In this document: in pieces, positions 1 to 6,567 of the stretch | Layout: the number at the start of each line of letters is the position of its first letter | Numbering within the stretch: the stretch's first letter is position 1 | Assembly: GCA_900759225.1 (NCBI GenBank) | Contig: CAAEUM010000237.1 | Coordinates: 1-6,567 of the forward strand | DNA from: Lachnospiraceae bacterium | GTDB taxonomy: Bacteria > Bacillota > Clostridia > Lachnospirales > Lachnospiraceae | DNA length: 6,567 bases | Direction of reading: 5' to 3' | Notes under the pieces: generated by a model | Databases searched by the model: none | What the model was told of the DNA's origin: nothing | Seen by the model: the letters and a program-made list of their open reading frames with translations, nothing else | Program-made: the position numbers and the translations under genes

Positions 1-18
1 AGCCATGCGAAGATTTAG
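1..18. repeat. 18-nt inverted copy of 1089-1106
   Basis: The first 18 bases (agccatgcgaagatttag) are the exact reverse complement of 1089-1106, which lies in the last codons of the HAD gene. The match begins at the window edge, so it could be longer outside. It ends at base 18, inside the left arm of the 9-74 hairpin. An exact 18-mer match is not expected by chance in 6.5 kb. It may be a duplicated, inverted scrap of the HAD gene or a chimeric end. Confidence 0.8.
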
Positions 19-74
19 GCAGTAAAAAAGCGTTGAAAGCTTGCTTTCATAAGCGTTTTACTGCCTAAATCTTC
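9..74. repeat. 66-nt long inverted repeat (hairpin)
   Basis: Bases 9-27 pair perfectly with 56-74 (19 bp). An inner stem pairs 34-40 with 43-49 around a 2-nt loop, separated from the outer stem by a small asymmetric internal loop in which AAGCG occurs on both sides (28-32 and 51-55). An A6 run (24-29) faces a T4 run (56-59), so read on the minus strand the inner stem is followed closely by T6. It could act as a terminator of the leftward operon, a small mobile element end, or be a fold-back artefact. The unusually long perfect outer stem is atypical of simple terminators. Confidence 0.75.
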
Positions 75-93
75 ATAGGGCGGACGCCCGATG

Positions 94-122
94 CTTCTTG
101 TCCGCTTACAGCGGGCAAGAAG
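94..122. repeat. 12-bp stem-loop in the left intergenic region
   Basis: Bases 94-105 pair with 111-122 around the 5-nt loop TTACA. The only imperfection is T101 opposite G115. That is a G-U pair in plus-strand RNA but an A-C mismatch in minus-strand RNA, so the structure favours the plus strand slightly. No T run follows on either strand, so it is not a canonical intrinsic terminator. Just left of it, 78-89 (gggcggacgccc) can form a tiny 4-bp stem. Confidence 0.6.
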
Positions 123-200
123 ATACAAGTCTAAACAGTTACCAATTCATGAATTTATGGCAACCGTTCAGAAGGCGGGAAAACACGTTGGAATCAGCAA

Positions 201-233
201 TGCGGGAGATACCGCAGACCGCTATCTCCCGCA
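201..233. terminator. GC-rich stem-loop downstream of the CvpA gene, possible terminator
   Basis: Bases 201-211 (tgcgggagata) pair perfectly with 223-233 (11 bp, 11-nt loop). It lies about 65 nt past the stop codon of the CvpA-family gene, where a terminator for the leftward operon would be expected. The minus-strand sequence after the stem begins TTGCTGATTCC, which is not a real T tract. The structure is certain; the terminator role is a guess from its position. Confidence 0.4.
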
Positions 234-297
234 CATTACACAAGTTTCATATATAATACAAATAATTCCGTTTGTTTCTTCTATTCAAAAATATCAC

Positions 298-1014
298 CTA
301 AAAAATCCCCTGAACCACACCCAGCATTAAGATCCGGATTAAATTATATTGATAAATAACCGTAAGCCAGGAGCTGGAATAAATCTGTTCCTCCAGCATT
401 TGACCTGTTGGTGTTGCCGCAAACAGACTTACGAAAAATCCGCCTACCCAGAGTATAAGAAACCCCTGCGCTAATCCAAGCACTGCCCCCGCGATCTTAT
501 TCAGCCCTGAAATAATCGGCAGCCTGGTAAGCAGATTCAGCCATCGGATCATAATGTGAATTGCAACCGAACATGTAAGGAACAGTACAACCGAAACAAT
601 GGCCCGAATCACCATATTAGCCAGGTAGGTACCAATATAGTCTGCAAATTCGCCCACTCCCATCATTTCATAAATTTCGTTATTATTATTCTCCAACAGC
701 AGCTTCTTTATACTTTCCGGGAGCTGCATCTCCTCTATGGAAATGCGCTGAGCCGAAGGTTCCCCCTCTGTTTCCGGCTGCGGAGCTGTCCATCCGGCCG
801 CATCCAGTATATAGCTGGAAATCGTTTCTCGAATCACAGGGTTCTCACTGATTGCCGCCGTAAGGCCAGGTGTTGCCACCTTTACAATAGCGATCGTCAA
901 AAGCAATGCTCCCAAAGACACACACTGGCGCAAAAACCCCCGATAATGCCCGTAAAGCATCATTCCCGTCAAAAATATGGCCGCTGCTGCTGGAAGCCAA
1001 TGTTCTAATGTCAT
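298..1014 (-). CDS. CvpA family integral membrane protein
   Basis: This 238-residue protein has the layout of the CvpA family (named after a colicin V production protein; role in Firmicutes not settled). Hydrophobic segments lie at about residues 6-22, 29-50, 125-156 and 172-200. The early GHYRGFLRQ stretch and the GLNKIAGAVLGLAQGF motif (170-185) leading into the last helix are typical of the family. Between helices 2 and 3 sits a polar insert of about 75 residues containing an Asn4 run (109-112), probably extracytoplasmic. The ATG at 1012-1014 is preceded by a weak AAGAAG-like ribosome binding site. The gene lies 54 nt downstream of the broken HAD gene and is the last recognisable gene of the block. 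The family call rests on topology and the GLN...GA...G motif; the cellular role is unknown. Confidence 0.8.
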   Translation of the reverse strand: MTLEHWLPAAAAIFLTGMMLYGHYRGFLRQCVSLGALLLTIAIVKVATPGLTAAISENPVIRETISSYILDAAGWTAPQPETEGEPSAQRISIEEMQLPESIKKLLLENNNNEIYEMMGVGEFADYIGTYLANMVIRAIVSVVLFLTCSVAIHIMIRWLNLLTRLPIISGLNKIAGAVLGLAQGFLILWVGGFFVSLFAATPTGQMLEEQIYSSSWLTVIYQYNLIRILMLGVVQGIF

Positions 1015-1068
1015 AATCCAACTTCTTTCAGTTAATATTTAATCCCCCTGCTCTCCAAATATGATCAT

Positions 1069-1846
1069 TCATCCATGCATCTTCTCATCTAAATCTTCGC
1101 ATGGCTGTCTGTTACCCCTAAGTACCAATCGCTCAATGGCTTTTGCCACGCCATCCTCATCATTTGTAAGCGTGGTTTCGTCTGCCGCCTCAAGAACAGC
1201 CTTAACCCCATTTGCCATGGCAATCCCTGTTCCGGCCGCCTTAAGCATGGTTACATCATTCTCCCCATCACCAAATGCCATGGTTTCTTCCTGAGCTACG
1301 CCAAGATAATCCGCCAGCCACCCGAGAGCCTCCCCCTTGGTGGCCCCCCGGGCATTAATCTCCATATTATTTTCCAGGGAAGAGCTTATAACGATCCCTG
1401 GAATATCTGACAGCGCCCTGCGGATTTTCTCCCTGTCGCTTACATCTGCCAAAAATACATTAATCTTTTCCACCCCGTCGTCTGTGGCTTCTACAAACTG
1501 AATAATATTTTCCACCACATCCCGGGTAGAACGCACCAGGCGTTCAATCTCTCCTTTAACCCCATATTCCCCCAGATGATTCATAAACCTTGCCTGAGAA
1601 ATCCCACGTGCCTTTATATAAGGATCATACATCACATGGTACTGCTCCAGACGGCGCAGAATCTCAAGTGCTGTTTCCTTCGGCAGAAAACAATTCTTTA
1701 ACGCAGCACCGCTTTCTAAATCTGCCACTACAGCCCCATTGGTAGTAATGGCATATTTTATCCCTGAAATATTTAGAAGCTGGGAATTTTCTGCTGTCCA
1801 AAATAGTACCGTCTAAGTCAAAGGCGATCAAACCCGTTTTTCTCAT
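1069..1846 (-). pseudogene. Cof-type HAD phosphatase, broken by an internal deletion and frame change
   Basis: An intact relative would be a cytosolic haloacid-dehalogenase phosphatase acting on small phosphorylated metabolites. The ATG (1844-1846) has a good ribosome binding site (AGAGGA at 1856-1861) and overlaps the upstream stop as ATGA. The first frame gives MRKTGLIAFDLDGTILDS, containing the nucleophile motif DLDGT, then turns into non-homologous residues and stops near 1664. A second frame, offset by one base, resumes with ENSQLLNISGIKYAITTNGA and continues to 1069. It holds the cap region, the motif III lysine (GATKGEALGWL) and motif IV (GDGENDVTM). Between the halves only a few codons remain where the family has about 40, including the motif II segment (usually ATGR), absent from every frame. 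The offset implies loss of 3n+2 nt, probably about 100. Neither half can be an active enzyme alone. It could be a true pseudogene or an assembly error. Confidence 0.85.
1089..1106. repeat. Partner of the 18-nt inverted copy at 1-18
   Basis: This stretch encodes the QPCEDL region near the C-terminus of the HAD reading frame. Its reverse complement equals bases 1-18. The ten bases 1089-1098 (ctaaatcttc) also recur in direct orientation at 65-74 in the right arm of the hairpin, giving a shared microhomology between the two places. Confidence 0.8.
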
Positions 1847-4035
1847 ATAAAATGTTCCTCTTTCAATATAAGAAGCCCCTCTTTGTCATATTTAGAGGAA
1901 AAGGCTCCTGTAATGCGCTTTAAAAGCCCCGGCTTCTCCGCCCGGTCAGCCGCCTCCTCGATCAAATCCTCTGCATTCGCTTTCGTAAGAGGAACCCCGT
2001 CCTCATCCATCATCTCCACTCGCTCATACAGCGCCAGCATGCTTTTTCCTGAAATGCTGCAGTCAATACCTGACGCATAGTCACAGGCGTACTGTACAAA
2101 CTCATCAATGTCCATCTCTTCCTGCTTTTCAGGCTCTTTTTCACGCTCTGCCGCCGCACTGTGGACTGTCACCTTAGGGCCTGGCTGAGACAATGCCGGG
2201 TGATTATCTCCACTAAGCTGGACTCTTCTCACCGGACGCTCATCCTTTTCTGCCGAAGCCCTTCCAGTCGTCTTTTCCTGCTGCTGAGGCTTAATATCAC
2301 GTTTCGGTGCAAGCGGTCTTTGCCTGCTTTCCTCTTTTAATGCAGGCTGCGTTTTAGGCTGCGCCTTTACAGCCGGTTTTACTATTTCCTCAGCTGGCTC
2401 CGACACTGAAGCAGCTCTGCGCACAGCTGCCTCCGGATGTCCTGCCGGTCTTGGCCGCACTGCCCCTGCTGTTTTTACAGGTGCTGCCGTTTCTGATGCT
2501 GTACGCCTGGGGGCCTTTAACGCATCCGAAGTCCCGATACACTCAAATCGCTTTGCAAGCCCCGGATATACCCGGTGCAGCTCCTCCAGACGTTCCGCCG
2601 TATCAATCAGCACAATATTCATGCCAGTTTCATCTCTTGCCATCAGCTGGTTTAATTCCTGAAGAATAGCATCACTCATATCACCGGCCTGTTCAATAAT
2701 CAAATCCCGGCCAATTATCTTGTCGGAAATAGTGAAAATCCCTCTGCGGTTCAGCTTATCTCCCGTAATCTTTGCCACCTGGTTATTGGCGCCTGTCTCA
2801 TGGTGAATCTTTTTTAGTGCCTCAACTGCCAGCTTAAAACCTTCCTCCGGTACAGACGCCTCGATCATCAGGTGATTTGAAACATTATACGCGCTTCTCC
2901 TGTTCAGATGGCGGATATCGGACAGCACCCTGGTCTGGGCGTTCTCATCCTCCTTGCTGATTTCCGGCATATCTGAAATCCTGGACAGTTCCCTGGCAAG
3001 ATCTTCCTGAACTCTGGCCTCATGAAGCCTTGCTTTAATGGCCTCATCCGATACCGAGTTCTTCGTACCAGCAGCCTCCCATTCTTCTGGCAAAGGCTGT
3101 TCCTCTTCTTCCTGCACTTCAGCCTCAGAAGCTTCCTCCTGTACATCTTCCTCTTCCCGAAAAGCGTTTTCCTCTATCTCATCTTCTCCAACAGAAACCC
3201 GTTTTGAATCGTCACGCGCTTCCTCCTCATAAGGAGACTGATGTCCCAAAAGCTCTTCCTGATCTTCCTGGATCACCTCCGGCTGCACAAAAGGCTCCGG
3301 CTCTCTAGTGTAAGCCGCTTCTCTGGCTGCCTTCTCATCTCTGCGGCGCTGTACTTCCTCTGCCGGTATAAGAGAGGGGTTCTGCCCAAACTCCTGCTCA
3401 ACTGCCCTCAGTCTTGCCTCATATTTATCCCGATTTTCCACCAGATCCATCTGGTAACCCGTAAGAGGTGCATGCTGTGTCTTCAGCTCCATTGCCTTAT
3501 CCACATATTTTCCAAGACCAAACATCAGCATAAGCTTATCACAGGCCATAACGCAAAGCTGGTCCATGCCTGCCTGGTCATACAATGCCGCAAGCTCATA
3601 AAGCCATTTTTCATCCAGCTCTACATTGCAGTACTGCTCAAGTGTATGAATCAGCTGCTCTGCCGGTGCTCCTTTCGCCTTCAGAATCAAATAACGCAAA
3701 ATATACTGGCCCGGGTCATCCGGTGCCAGGTCACAAAATTCCCTGTAATAGTCTTCTGCCTCCTCTATACTGCCTTCTCTGACTGCCAGCTCTGCCAGCT
3801 TAAAGAGCAGCCTTTTTCCAATGGGCGCCCTCTCAAAAGCCAGTAAAAGGATATCCTTAGCCTCACGATACTCCTCATTTTTTTCATAAATGGTAGCAAC
3901 CATGGACAGGATATTAATATTGCGCACCCTTCTCCAGTCAATGGTATCTGCAATCTTCATGGCGGTTTCATAATCGCCTCTCCCTACCATTTTCTTTATC
4001 TGCTCAACTTTAATGTTAAACTCGTATTTATCCAT
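1843..4035 (-). CDS. TPR-repeat protein with degenerate (pseudo) AAA+ domain
   Basis: This 730-residue protein has no signal peptide or membrane segment and is probably cytosolic. Residues 1-215 are helical and TPR-like (for example 15-35, 44-70, 77-105). Residues 235-325 are a strongly acidic, Glu-rich linker. Residues 385-500 resemble a SpoVK/CbxX-type AAA+ module. NHLMIEASVPEEGFK (387-401) sits where such proteins have the Walker A loop but lacks the GxxGxGK[T/S] residues. DLIIEQA (444-450) sits where Walker B (FIDEA) should be. VYPGLAKRFE (489-498) matches the family's NPGLRSRF element. Residues 505-640 are a Pro/Ala/Lys-rich, likely disordered linker, and 641-730 a conserved-looking helical tail, possibly lid-like. 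The ATG is preceded by AGGGAG (4045-4050) at 9-nt spacing, 43 nt after recR. The stop overlaps the HAD start (ATGA). The AAA+ reading is my alignment by eye. The function is unknown; a scaffold or regulator is possible. Confidence 0.75.
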   Translation of the reverse strand: MDKYEFNIKVEQIKKMVGRGDYETAMKIADTIDWRRVRNINILSMVATIYEKNEEYREAKDILLLAFERAPIGKRLLFKLAELAVREGSIEEAEDYYREFCDLAPDDPGQYILRYLILKAKGAPAEQLIHTLEQYCNVELDEKWLYELAALYDQAGMDQLCVMACDKLMLMFGLGKYVDKAMELKTQHAPLTGYQMDLVENRDKYEARLRAVEQEFGQNPSLIPAEEVQRRRDEKAAREAAYTREPEPFVQPEVIQEDQEELLGHQSPYEEEARDDSKRVSVGEDEIEENAFREEEDVQEEASEAEVQEEEEQPLPEEWEAAGTKNSVSDEAIKARLHEARVQEDLARELSRISDMPEISKEDENAQTRVLSDIRHLNRRSAYNVSNHLMIEASVPEEGFKLAVEALKKIHHETGANNQVAKITGDKLNRRGIFTISDKIIGRDLIIEQAGDMSDAILQELNQLMARDETGMNIVLIDTAERLEELHRVYPGLAKRFECIGTSDALKAPRRTASETAAPVKTAGAVRPRPAGHPEAAVRRAASVSEPAEEIVKPAVKAQPKTQPALKEESRQRPLAPKRDIKPQQQEKTTGRASAEKDERPVRRVQLSGDNHPALSQPGPKVTVHSAAAEREKEPEKQEEMDIDEFVQYACDYASGIDCSISGKSMLALYERVEMMDEDGVPLTKANAEDLIEEAADRAEKPGLLKRITGAFSSKYDKEGLLILKEEHFI

Positions 4036-4044
4036 TTTCAGTAT

Positions 4045-4050
4045 CTCCCT
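4045..4050 (-). promoter_or_regulatory. Ribosome binding site of the 730-residue protein
   Basis: Read on the minus strand this is AGGGAG, 9 nt before the ATG at 4033-4035. It supports that start and independent initiation after the 43-nt gap behind recR. No promoter-like elements are evident in that gap. Confidence 0.6.
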
Positions 4051-4078
4051 ATGGCTCCCATAACACAGCCATGTATCA

Positions 4079-4675
4079 TCAGAGCTCTGTTCTTCCCTCC
4101 AATGCCCTCAGAAGGGTAACTTCGTCAATATATTCCAAATCGCCCCCCACAGGAACGCCACTGGCAATCCTGGTAACCTTAATGCCGGTAGGCTTGATCA
4201 GCTTGCTTATATACATGGCCGTCGTCTCACCCTCCAGGCTTGAATTAGTGGCAATGATCACTTCCCCCACATCCCCCTGAAGCCGCTGCATCAGTTCTTT
4301 CAGCTTAATATCATTAGGACCGATACCCAGCATAGGTGAAATAGCCCCATGAAGAACATGATAAACACCACTGTATTTTCCTGTTTTCTCATAGGCTGCC
4401 AGGTCCCGGGTGTTTTCCACCACCATAATTGTTTGATGGTCCCGCTTATCGCTGCTGCAGATAGGGCACAGTTCCTGGTCTGTCAGAGTAAAGCACTCCT
4501 TACAGTAACGCACATTATTGCGCGCACCTGTCATGGCCCCGGCCAGCTCTTCTACCTGCTCCCTGGGCATGTTGATTATATGGAATGCAAGGCGCTGGGC
4601 TGATTTTGCACCCACACCCGGAAGCTTTGACAGCTCCTCTATTAGCTTTGTAATCTGACTGCTGTAGTAATCCAT
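4079..4675 (-). CDS. recR: Recombination mediator RecR
   Basis: RecR works with RecO (and RecF) to load RecA onto SSB-coated single-stranded DNA at gaps during recombinational repair. The 198-residue length is normal for the family. An N-terminal helix-hairpin-helix (about 8-32, [15 protein letters not shown]) binds DNA. Cys58, Cys61, Cys70 and Cys73 form the C4 zinc finger. A Toprim domain follows (about 82-175), with its acidic residue in MVVENTRDL, the [10 protein letters not shown] segment and [11 protein letters not shown]. The C-terminal [16 protein letters not shown] segment is also characteristic. The ATG overlaps the ybaB stop by one base (TAATG), implying translational coupling. A GGAGG (4688-4692) lies 12 nt upstream, inside ybaB. 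The gene appears intact. Confidence 0.97.
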   Translation of the reverse strand: MDYYSSQITKLIEELSKLPGVGAKSAQRLAFHIINMPREQVEELAGAMTGARNNVRYCKECFTLTDQELCPICSSDKRDHQTIMVVENTRDLAAYEKTGKYSGVYHVLHGAISPMLGIGPNDIKLKELMQRLQGDVGEVIIATNSSLEGETTAMYISKLIKPTGIKVTRIASGVPVGGDLEYIDEVTLLRALEGRTEL

Positions 4676-5031
4676 TAGAACGGGAAGCCTCCGCCAAGAG
4701 CGCCGCCAAGGCCGCCGGTGAGTTTTGACATGGCCTCACTGCTGTCTGCTTCCATCTGACGGAATGCCTCATTGGCAGCTGCCACAATTAAATCCTCCAG
4801 CATTTCAATATCATCCGGATCAACAACCTCCGGGGAAAGCTTTACTGCAACCACTTCCTTCTTTCCGGATACCGTCACGCTGACTGCGCCGCCGCCGGAA
4901 GCTGCTGTATACTCCTTTGCCTCCAGCTCGCTTTTTGCTTCCTCCATCTGGCGCTGCATGCGCTGTGCCTGCTTCATAAGATTATTCATATTTCCGGGCA
5001 TTCCCCCGGGAAATCCGCCACGTTTTGCCAT
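4675..5031 (-). CDS. ybaB: YbaB/EbfC family nucleoid-associated protein
   Basis: This small DNA-binding protein family forms dimers that bind and bridge the nucleoid, and its gene usually sits between dnaX and recR, as here. The 118-residue protein has the expected layout. A Gly/Met-rich start is followed by [23 protein letters not shown] as the first long helix (about 14-38), a beta hairpin ([20 protein letters not shown], 46-65), the conserved [24 protein letters not shown] segment (66-89), a second helix and a Gly-rich tail. The ATG (5029-5031) has a perfect AGGAGG ribosome binding site with 9-nt spacing. It is 55 nt downstream of dnaX and coupled to recR by TAATG. It is intact, and the family assignment is firm. 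Confidence 0.96.
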   Translation of the reverse strand: MAKRGGFPGGMPGNMNNLMKQAQRMQRQMEEAKSELEAKEYTAASGGGAVSVTVSGKKEVVAVKLSPEVVDPDDIEMLEDLIVAAANEAFRQMEADSSEAMSKLTGGLGGALGGGFPF

Positions 5032-5040
5032 GGTGTTAGT

Positions 5041-5046
5041 CCTCCT
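5041..5046 (-). promoter_or_regulatory. Consensus ribosome binding site of ybaB
   Basis: On the minus strand this reads AGGAGG, 9 nt before the ybaB ATG. It fixes that start over any internal Met and suggests efficient translation. The rest of the 5032-5086 gap is AT-rich and shows no stable hairpin. Confidence 0.75.
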
Positions 5047-5086
5047 GATTTTTAAATTTTTTCTATTTATAGATAACAGTTCACAT

Positions 5087-6511
5087 CTACTCTTCGTAGG
5101 TAATATCCATATGGATTTTTTCCCTTAATTCATCTTCTGTCACATAAATCGTGTCAAAGCGCTCGCCCTGGCCTGCCAGCCTTGTTTTAAAATAAATGGA
5201 TTTTCCATAATTGGTGGCCACATACTGTTCAAGGGCTGTCATAGTCTTGGGGCGCTTCCCTACCTCATATCCCATGGAATCCATAAACACAATGGTAAGG
5301 CAGCCTTCCCCTCCAGGTTCTACTACCGTGTCCCTGAAATATCTGGCTTCCACCGGCCCCAGGCCACGCACAATTTTACCCCACTGGTTCCTGATCAAAT
5401 TCAGATCCTCCATCTGAGCTGCCGGAAGGCTTACCCGCTCCGGAGGGCTCCCCAGCTCTGCCGGGCTGCCGGGAACAGACTGCGCAGTCATGTTTCCTGC
5501 CTCGGCGCTTCCCATCTGGCCTGTCCCCTGCGATACTGCCTGAGGAAAAGATTGGGCCGGCACACCGTTAATAACCACGCGCCCCGATTCTATATCATCC
5601 AGCTGTGCCTCCAGCTGATTTAAACGCTGAAGGACAGAATCAAGATTTTGTTCCATGGACGGCCTGGTCAGCTTGATCAGCGCCACCTCCACCAGCACCC
5701 GTTTCTGGCTGGCATAGCGAAGCTGGCTGGAGAGCTCAGAAAATACGCGGATATAGCGCATCAGCACTGCCGGATCTGCCTTCTGGGCATCCGCCTTCAG
5801 CTGCCGTATATTTTCCTCCGACATATCCACCAGGCCCTCTGCATCCTCCGCACTCTGAATCAGCAGCAAATTCCGCAGATACCATATAAAGTCCGTCACA
5901 AACTGCCCAAGCTCCCGCCCCTGGATGATCATTTCCTCCAAAAGGCAGATGCATTCTTTTGTCTGGCCCTGGGTGACATGGTTAAACAGACGGCTGAATA
6001 CCCCGGTGTCAACCGCTCCCAGAACCTCCAGCACATTTTCATAGGTAAGCAGCGTTCCGAAATGGAAGGCCACACACTGGTCAAGAAGGCTTAAAGCATC
6101 ACGCAGTGAGCCGTCTGCAGCCTTTGCCACATATAAAAGAGCTTTATCCTCCGCCTCTATATGCTCTGCCGCCGTCAGCTCCCGCAGCCTGTCTGCAATG
6201 GTTTCCAGTGCGATCCTCTTAAAGTCATAACGCTGGCACCTCGAAAGGATAGTAATAGGGATTTTATGAACCTCGGTTGTTGCCAATATAAAAATAACAT
6301 ATGACGGCGGTTCCTCCAATGTCTTTAACAGGGCATTAAATGCACCGATCGAAAGCATGTGAACCTCGTCTATGATATACACCCGATACCTGCCTTCTGT
6401 AGGCGGGTACTGAACCTGTTCCCGGATATCACGGATATTTTCAACACCGTTGTTAGATGCAGCATCAATTTCAACTACATTCATGGACGAACCTGACAAA
6501 ATAGAGCGGCA
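5087..6511 (-). CDS. dnaX: DNA polymerase III subunit gamma/tau (DnaX), 5' part missing
   Basis: DnaX is the ATPase subunit of the clamp loader and ties the replicase together. The recognisable frame covers about 474 residues from CRSILSGSSMNVVEIDAASN to the TAG at 5087-5089. Visible elements are the last zinc-binding Cys (CRSI), Walker B YIIDEVHML (codons near 6379-6353), sensor 1 ILATTE, the SRC motif with the arginine finger (SRCQRYDF), the lid and collar domains, and a C-terminal tau-like domain after a Gly/Pro/Gln-rich linker. The roughly 75 N-terminal residues with the Walker A P-loop and the first three zinc cysteines are absent. Upstream codons in this frame (SSHTSLNSL) do not fit DnaX, and a stop occurs at 6545-6547. 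A TTG lies at 6497-6499, but it is an internal Leu, not a credible start. No internal A-rich slippery site for a short gamma form is evident. The fragment is either a disrupted gene or a contig with a wrong end. Confidence 0.9.
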   Translation of the reverse strand, partial: CRSILSGSSMNVVEIDAASNNGVENIRDIREQVQYPPTEGRYRVYIIDEVHMLSIGAFNALLKTLEEPPSYVIFILATTEVHKIPITILSRCQRYDFKRIALETIADRLRELTAAEHIEAEDKALLYVAKAADGSLRDALSLLDQCVAFHFGTLLTYENVLEVLGAVDTGVFSRLFNHVTQGQTKECICLLEEMIIQGRELGQFVTDFIWYLRNLLLIQSAEDAEGLVDMSEENIRQLKADAQKADPAVLMRYIRVFSELSSQLRYASQKRVLVEVALIKLTRPSMEQNLDSVLQRLNQLEAQLDDIESGRVVINGVPAQSFPQAVSQGTGQMGSAEAGNMTAQSVPGSPAELGSPPERVSLPAAQMEDLNLIRNQWGKIVRGLGPVEARYFRDTVVEPGGEGCLTIVFMDSMGYEVGKRPKTMTALEQYVATNYGKSIYFKTRLAGQGERFDTIYVTEDELREKIHMDITYEE

Positions 6512-6567
6512 CAGGGAGTTTAACGAGGTATGGGACGAAACCCTTTACAGACGGGCGTTGCGTGTGC
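6512..6567. other. Right-edge sequence that does not continue dnaX
   Basis: By position this stretch should encode the DnaX zinc finger (PCNxCxxC-like) and the residues before it. None of the three minus-strand frames shows it. Two frames hit stops (6545-6547 in the dnaX frame), and the third gives HTQRPSVKGFVPYLVK, unlike DnaX. On the plus strand the frame from the ATG at 6483-6485 is open to the edge (ending DETLYRRALRV), but it lacks a ribosome binding site and its start lies inside dnaX. The stretch could be foreign DNA joined to dnaX, or low-quality or chimeric sequence. Confidence 0.6.

Noticed and set aside
1..233. CRISPR array or integron attC-like sites in the hairpin-rich left region
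   Set aside because: The hairpins differ from each other in sequence and spacing, there are no regular direct repeats, and the attC core consensus is not present.
91..330. A 79-codon plus-strand open frame in the left intergenic region
   Set aside because: It has no ribosome binding site, includes two of the hairpins, runs into the end of the CvpA gene on the opposite strand and resembles nothing I recognise.
556..1008. A 150-codon plus-strand open frame
   Set aside because: It is antisense to the CvpA-family gene, with no ribosome binding site and no family resemblance.
3241..3846. A 201-codon plus-strand open frame
   Set aside because: It is the antisense shadow of the 730-residue gene; its Cys/Leu-rich composition is typical of such shadows.
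5110..5125. A6 run near the dnaX 3' end as a programmed frameshift site
   Set aside because: It lies about ten codons before the stop, so slipping would only alter the extreme C-terminus. There is no A AAA AAG heptamer or supporting hairpin at the usual gamma/tau boundary.
5648..6094. A 148-codon plus-strand open frame
   Set aside because: It is antisense to well-conserved DnaX coding sequence.

Overview
The window looks like chromosomal DNA from a low-GC-to-mid-GC Firmicute, most likely a Clostridia of the Lachnospiraceae type. The reasons are the dnaX-ybaB-recR gene order, strong AGGAGG-type ribosome binding sites, and the style of the proteins. This placement is inference from gene content; no rRNA or other marker is present.

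All recognisable genes are on the minus strand and run from right to left as one tightly packed block. From the right edge they are: dnaX (DNA polymerase III gamma/tau subunit, missing its 5' part), ybaB/ebfC (nucleoid-associated protein), recR (recombination mediator), a 730-residue two-domain protein with N-terminal TPR-like repeats and what I read as a catalytically dead AAA+ domain, a Cof-type HAD phosphatase gene that is broken, and a CvpA-family membrane protein. Gaps are short (43 to 55 nt). Two junctions overlap: TAATG between ybaB and recR, and ATGA between the 730-residue gene and the HAD gene. This points to one transcript whose promoter lies beyond the right edge. dnaX, ybaB and recR are the classic replication and repair cluster; the three downstream genes have no evident biochemical link to it.

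The left 297 bases hold no convincing gene. They hold three inverted repeats: a 66-nt hairpin with a perfect 19-bp outer stem (9-74), a 12-bp stem (94-122) and an 11-bp stem (201-233). The first 18 bases are also an exact inverted copy of 1089-1106, inside the 3' end of the HAD gene.

Three places look damaged. The HAD gene has lost about 35 codons, including catalytic motif II, with a change of frame. The dnaX reading frame stops resembling DnaX around 6512 and meets a stop codon at 6545-6547. The left end has a fold-back-like structure. These may be real mutations, but anomalies at both ends plus one inside also fit a chimeric or poorly assembled contig, and that should be excluded before any biological reading. 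The most interesting biological object is the 730-residue TPR/pseudo-AAA+ protein.
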